Origin: Candidatus Brocadiaceae bacterium
GTDB lineage: Bacteria; Planctomycetota; Brocadiia; SM23-32
Direction: 5' to 3'
Length of the DNA stretch: 10,755 nt
Assembly (NCBI GenBank): GCA_003551785.1
Contig: PUNP01000774.1
Location: 1-10,755, forward strand
Shown here: piece by piece, positions 10,619 through 10,755 of the stretch
Numbering within the stretch: the first letter of the stretch is position 1
Layout: each line of letters begins with the position of its first letter
Program-made: the position numbers and the translations under genes
Notes under the pieces: generated by a model
What the model saw: the letters and a program-made list of their open reading frames with translations, nothing else
What the model was told of the DNA's origin: nothing
Databases searched by the model: none

Positions 10619-10693
10619 TTTTAACCGCTAATCTTGCGAATCTATGCGAATGACACATGCCTCATTAGCGAAGATTAGCGAAATTAGCGGTTT
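10619..10693 (+). repeat. Hairpin A, copy 10
   Basis: A regular copy (CGCTAATC, TGCGAATC and TGCGAATG against CATTAGCG, GATTAGCG and ATTAGCGG), 17 bp after copy 9 behind a run of ten T. Its left arm is identical to that of copy 9 over more than 30 bp. Confidence 0.9.
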
Positions 10694-10697
10694 GAAG

Positions 10698-10755
10698 TGC
10701 TGCCCTTTCTGCGGTTCCTCTGCGGTTCCTCTAACGAACGGAGTGAGTGGTTGTG
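10698..10755 (+). repeat. Hairpin B, left arm, cut by window end
   Basis: GCTGCCCTTTCTGCGGTTCC, then CTCTGCGGTTCCTCTAACGA and CGGAGTGAGTGGTTGTG match the left arms at 2681, 2871 and 8640. The loop and right arm would lie beyond the window. Confidence 0.75.

Noticed and set aside
499..10693. Hairpin A as a set of classical integron attC sites
   Set aside because: The palindromic form, uniform direction and TA-rich cassettes fit, but the end motifs RYYYAAC/GTTRRRY are not consistently present (copies end GCGGTTTAAA or GCGGTTAAAA) and no integrase is in the window. An attC covariance search would settle it.

Overview
Organism and character: this is an accessory, toxin-antitoxin-rich stretch of a bacterial chromosome or large mobile region. 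G+C is moderate (roughly 40-45% by eye), start codons are preceded by ordinary Shine-Dalgarno sequences, and no rRNA, tRNA or core housekeeping gene is present. The gene content (PIN/VapC pairs, MNT-HepT pairs, DUF4258-YgiT, an AAA_14/DUF4143 ATPase) and the dense interspersed palindromes resemble what is seen in environmental, often anaerobic bacteria with repeat-rich genomes. The sequence does not let me name the genus or even the phylum with confidence.

Layout: 1-104, 3' end of an unknown + strand gene; 105-673, mosaic repeats; 674-1308 (-), a DUF2281-like antitoxin and a PIN toxin; 1309-1896, repeats; 1897-2558 (+), an MntA-HepT (type VII) pair; 2559-3174, a tandem array of about 190-bp composite palindromes; 3175-4119 (+), a three-gene module of antitoxin-like gene, frameshifted PIN toxin and 57-aa protein; 4120-4511, repeats; 4512-5082 (+), DUF4258 plus YgiT-type zinc finger; 5083-5476, repeats; 5477-6610 (-), AAA_14/DUF4143 ATPase with a recognisable promoter and operator-like palindrome; 6611-7097, repeats; 7098-7767 (-), a ribbon-helix-helix antitoxin and a PIN toxin; 7768-8994, repeats enclosing the C-terminal scrap of another VapC; 8995-9270, decayed RHH and HEPN remnants; 9311-10191 (+), a second MNT-HepT pair; 10192-10755, repeats, a doubtful ORF with a tetranucleotide microsatellite, and two more palindromes.

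How it fits together: almost every gene is a toxin, an antitoxin or a remnant of one. Each two- or three-gene cassette is separated from the next by a small vocabulary of recurring non-coding modules, which I call hairpin A (about 72 bp, ten copies), hairpin B (about 100-110 bp), and modules C, D, E and F. All ten hairpin A copies point the same way whatever the direction of the neighbouring genes. Their left arms carry a nucleotide that mispairs with the right arm at the same position of three helically phased sub-repeats. Modules E and F lie just 3' of + strand cassettes, and module E even encodes the last residues of HepT. One VapC fragment begins exactly where a repeat copy is cut off. The picture is of a TA-cassette archive that has been shuffled by recombination or transposition between these repeats. 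The repeat family and its cassette-like arrangement are the most likely undescribed system here; the genes themselves belong to known families.
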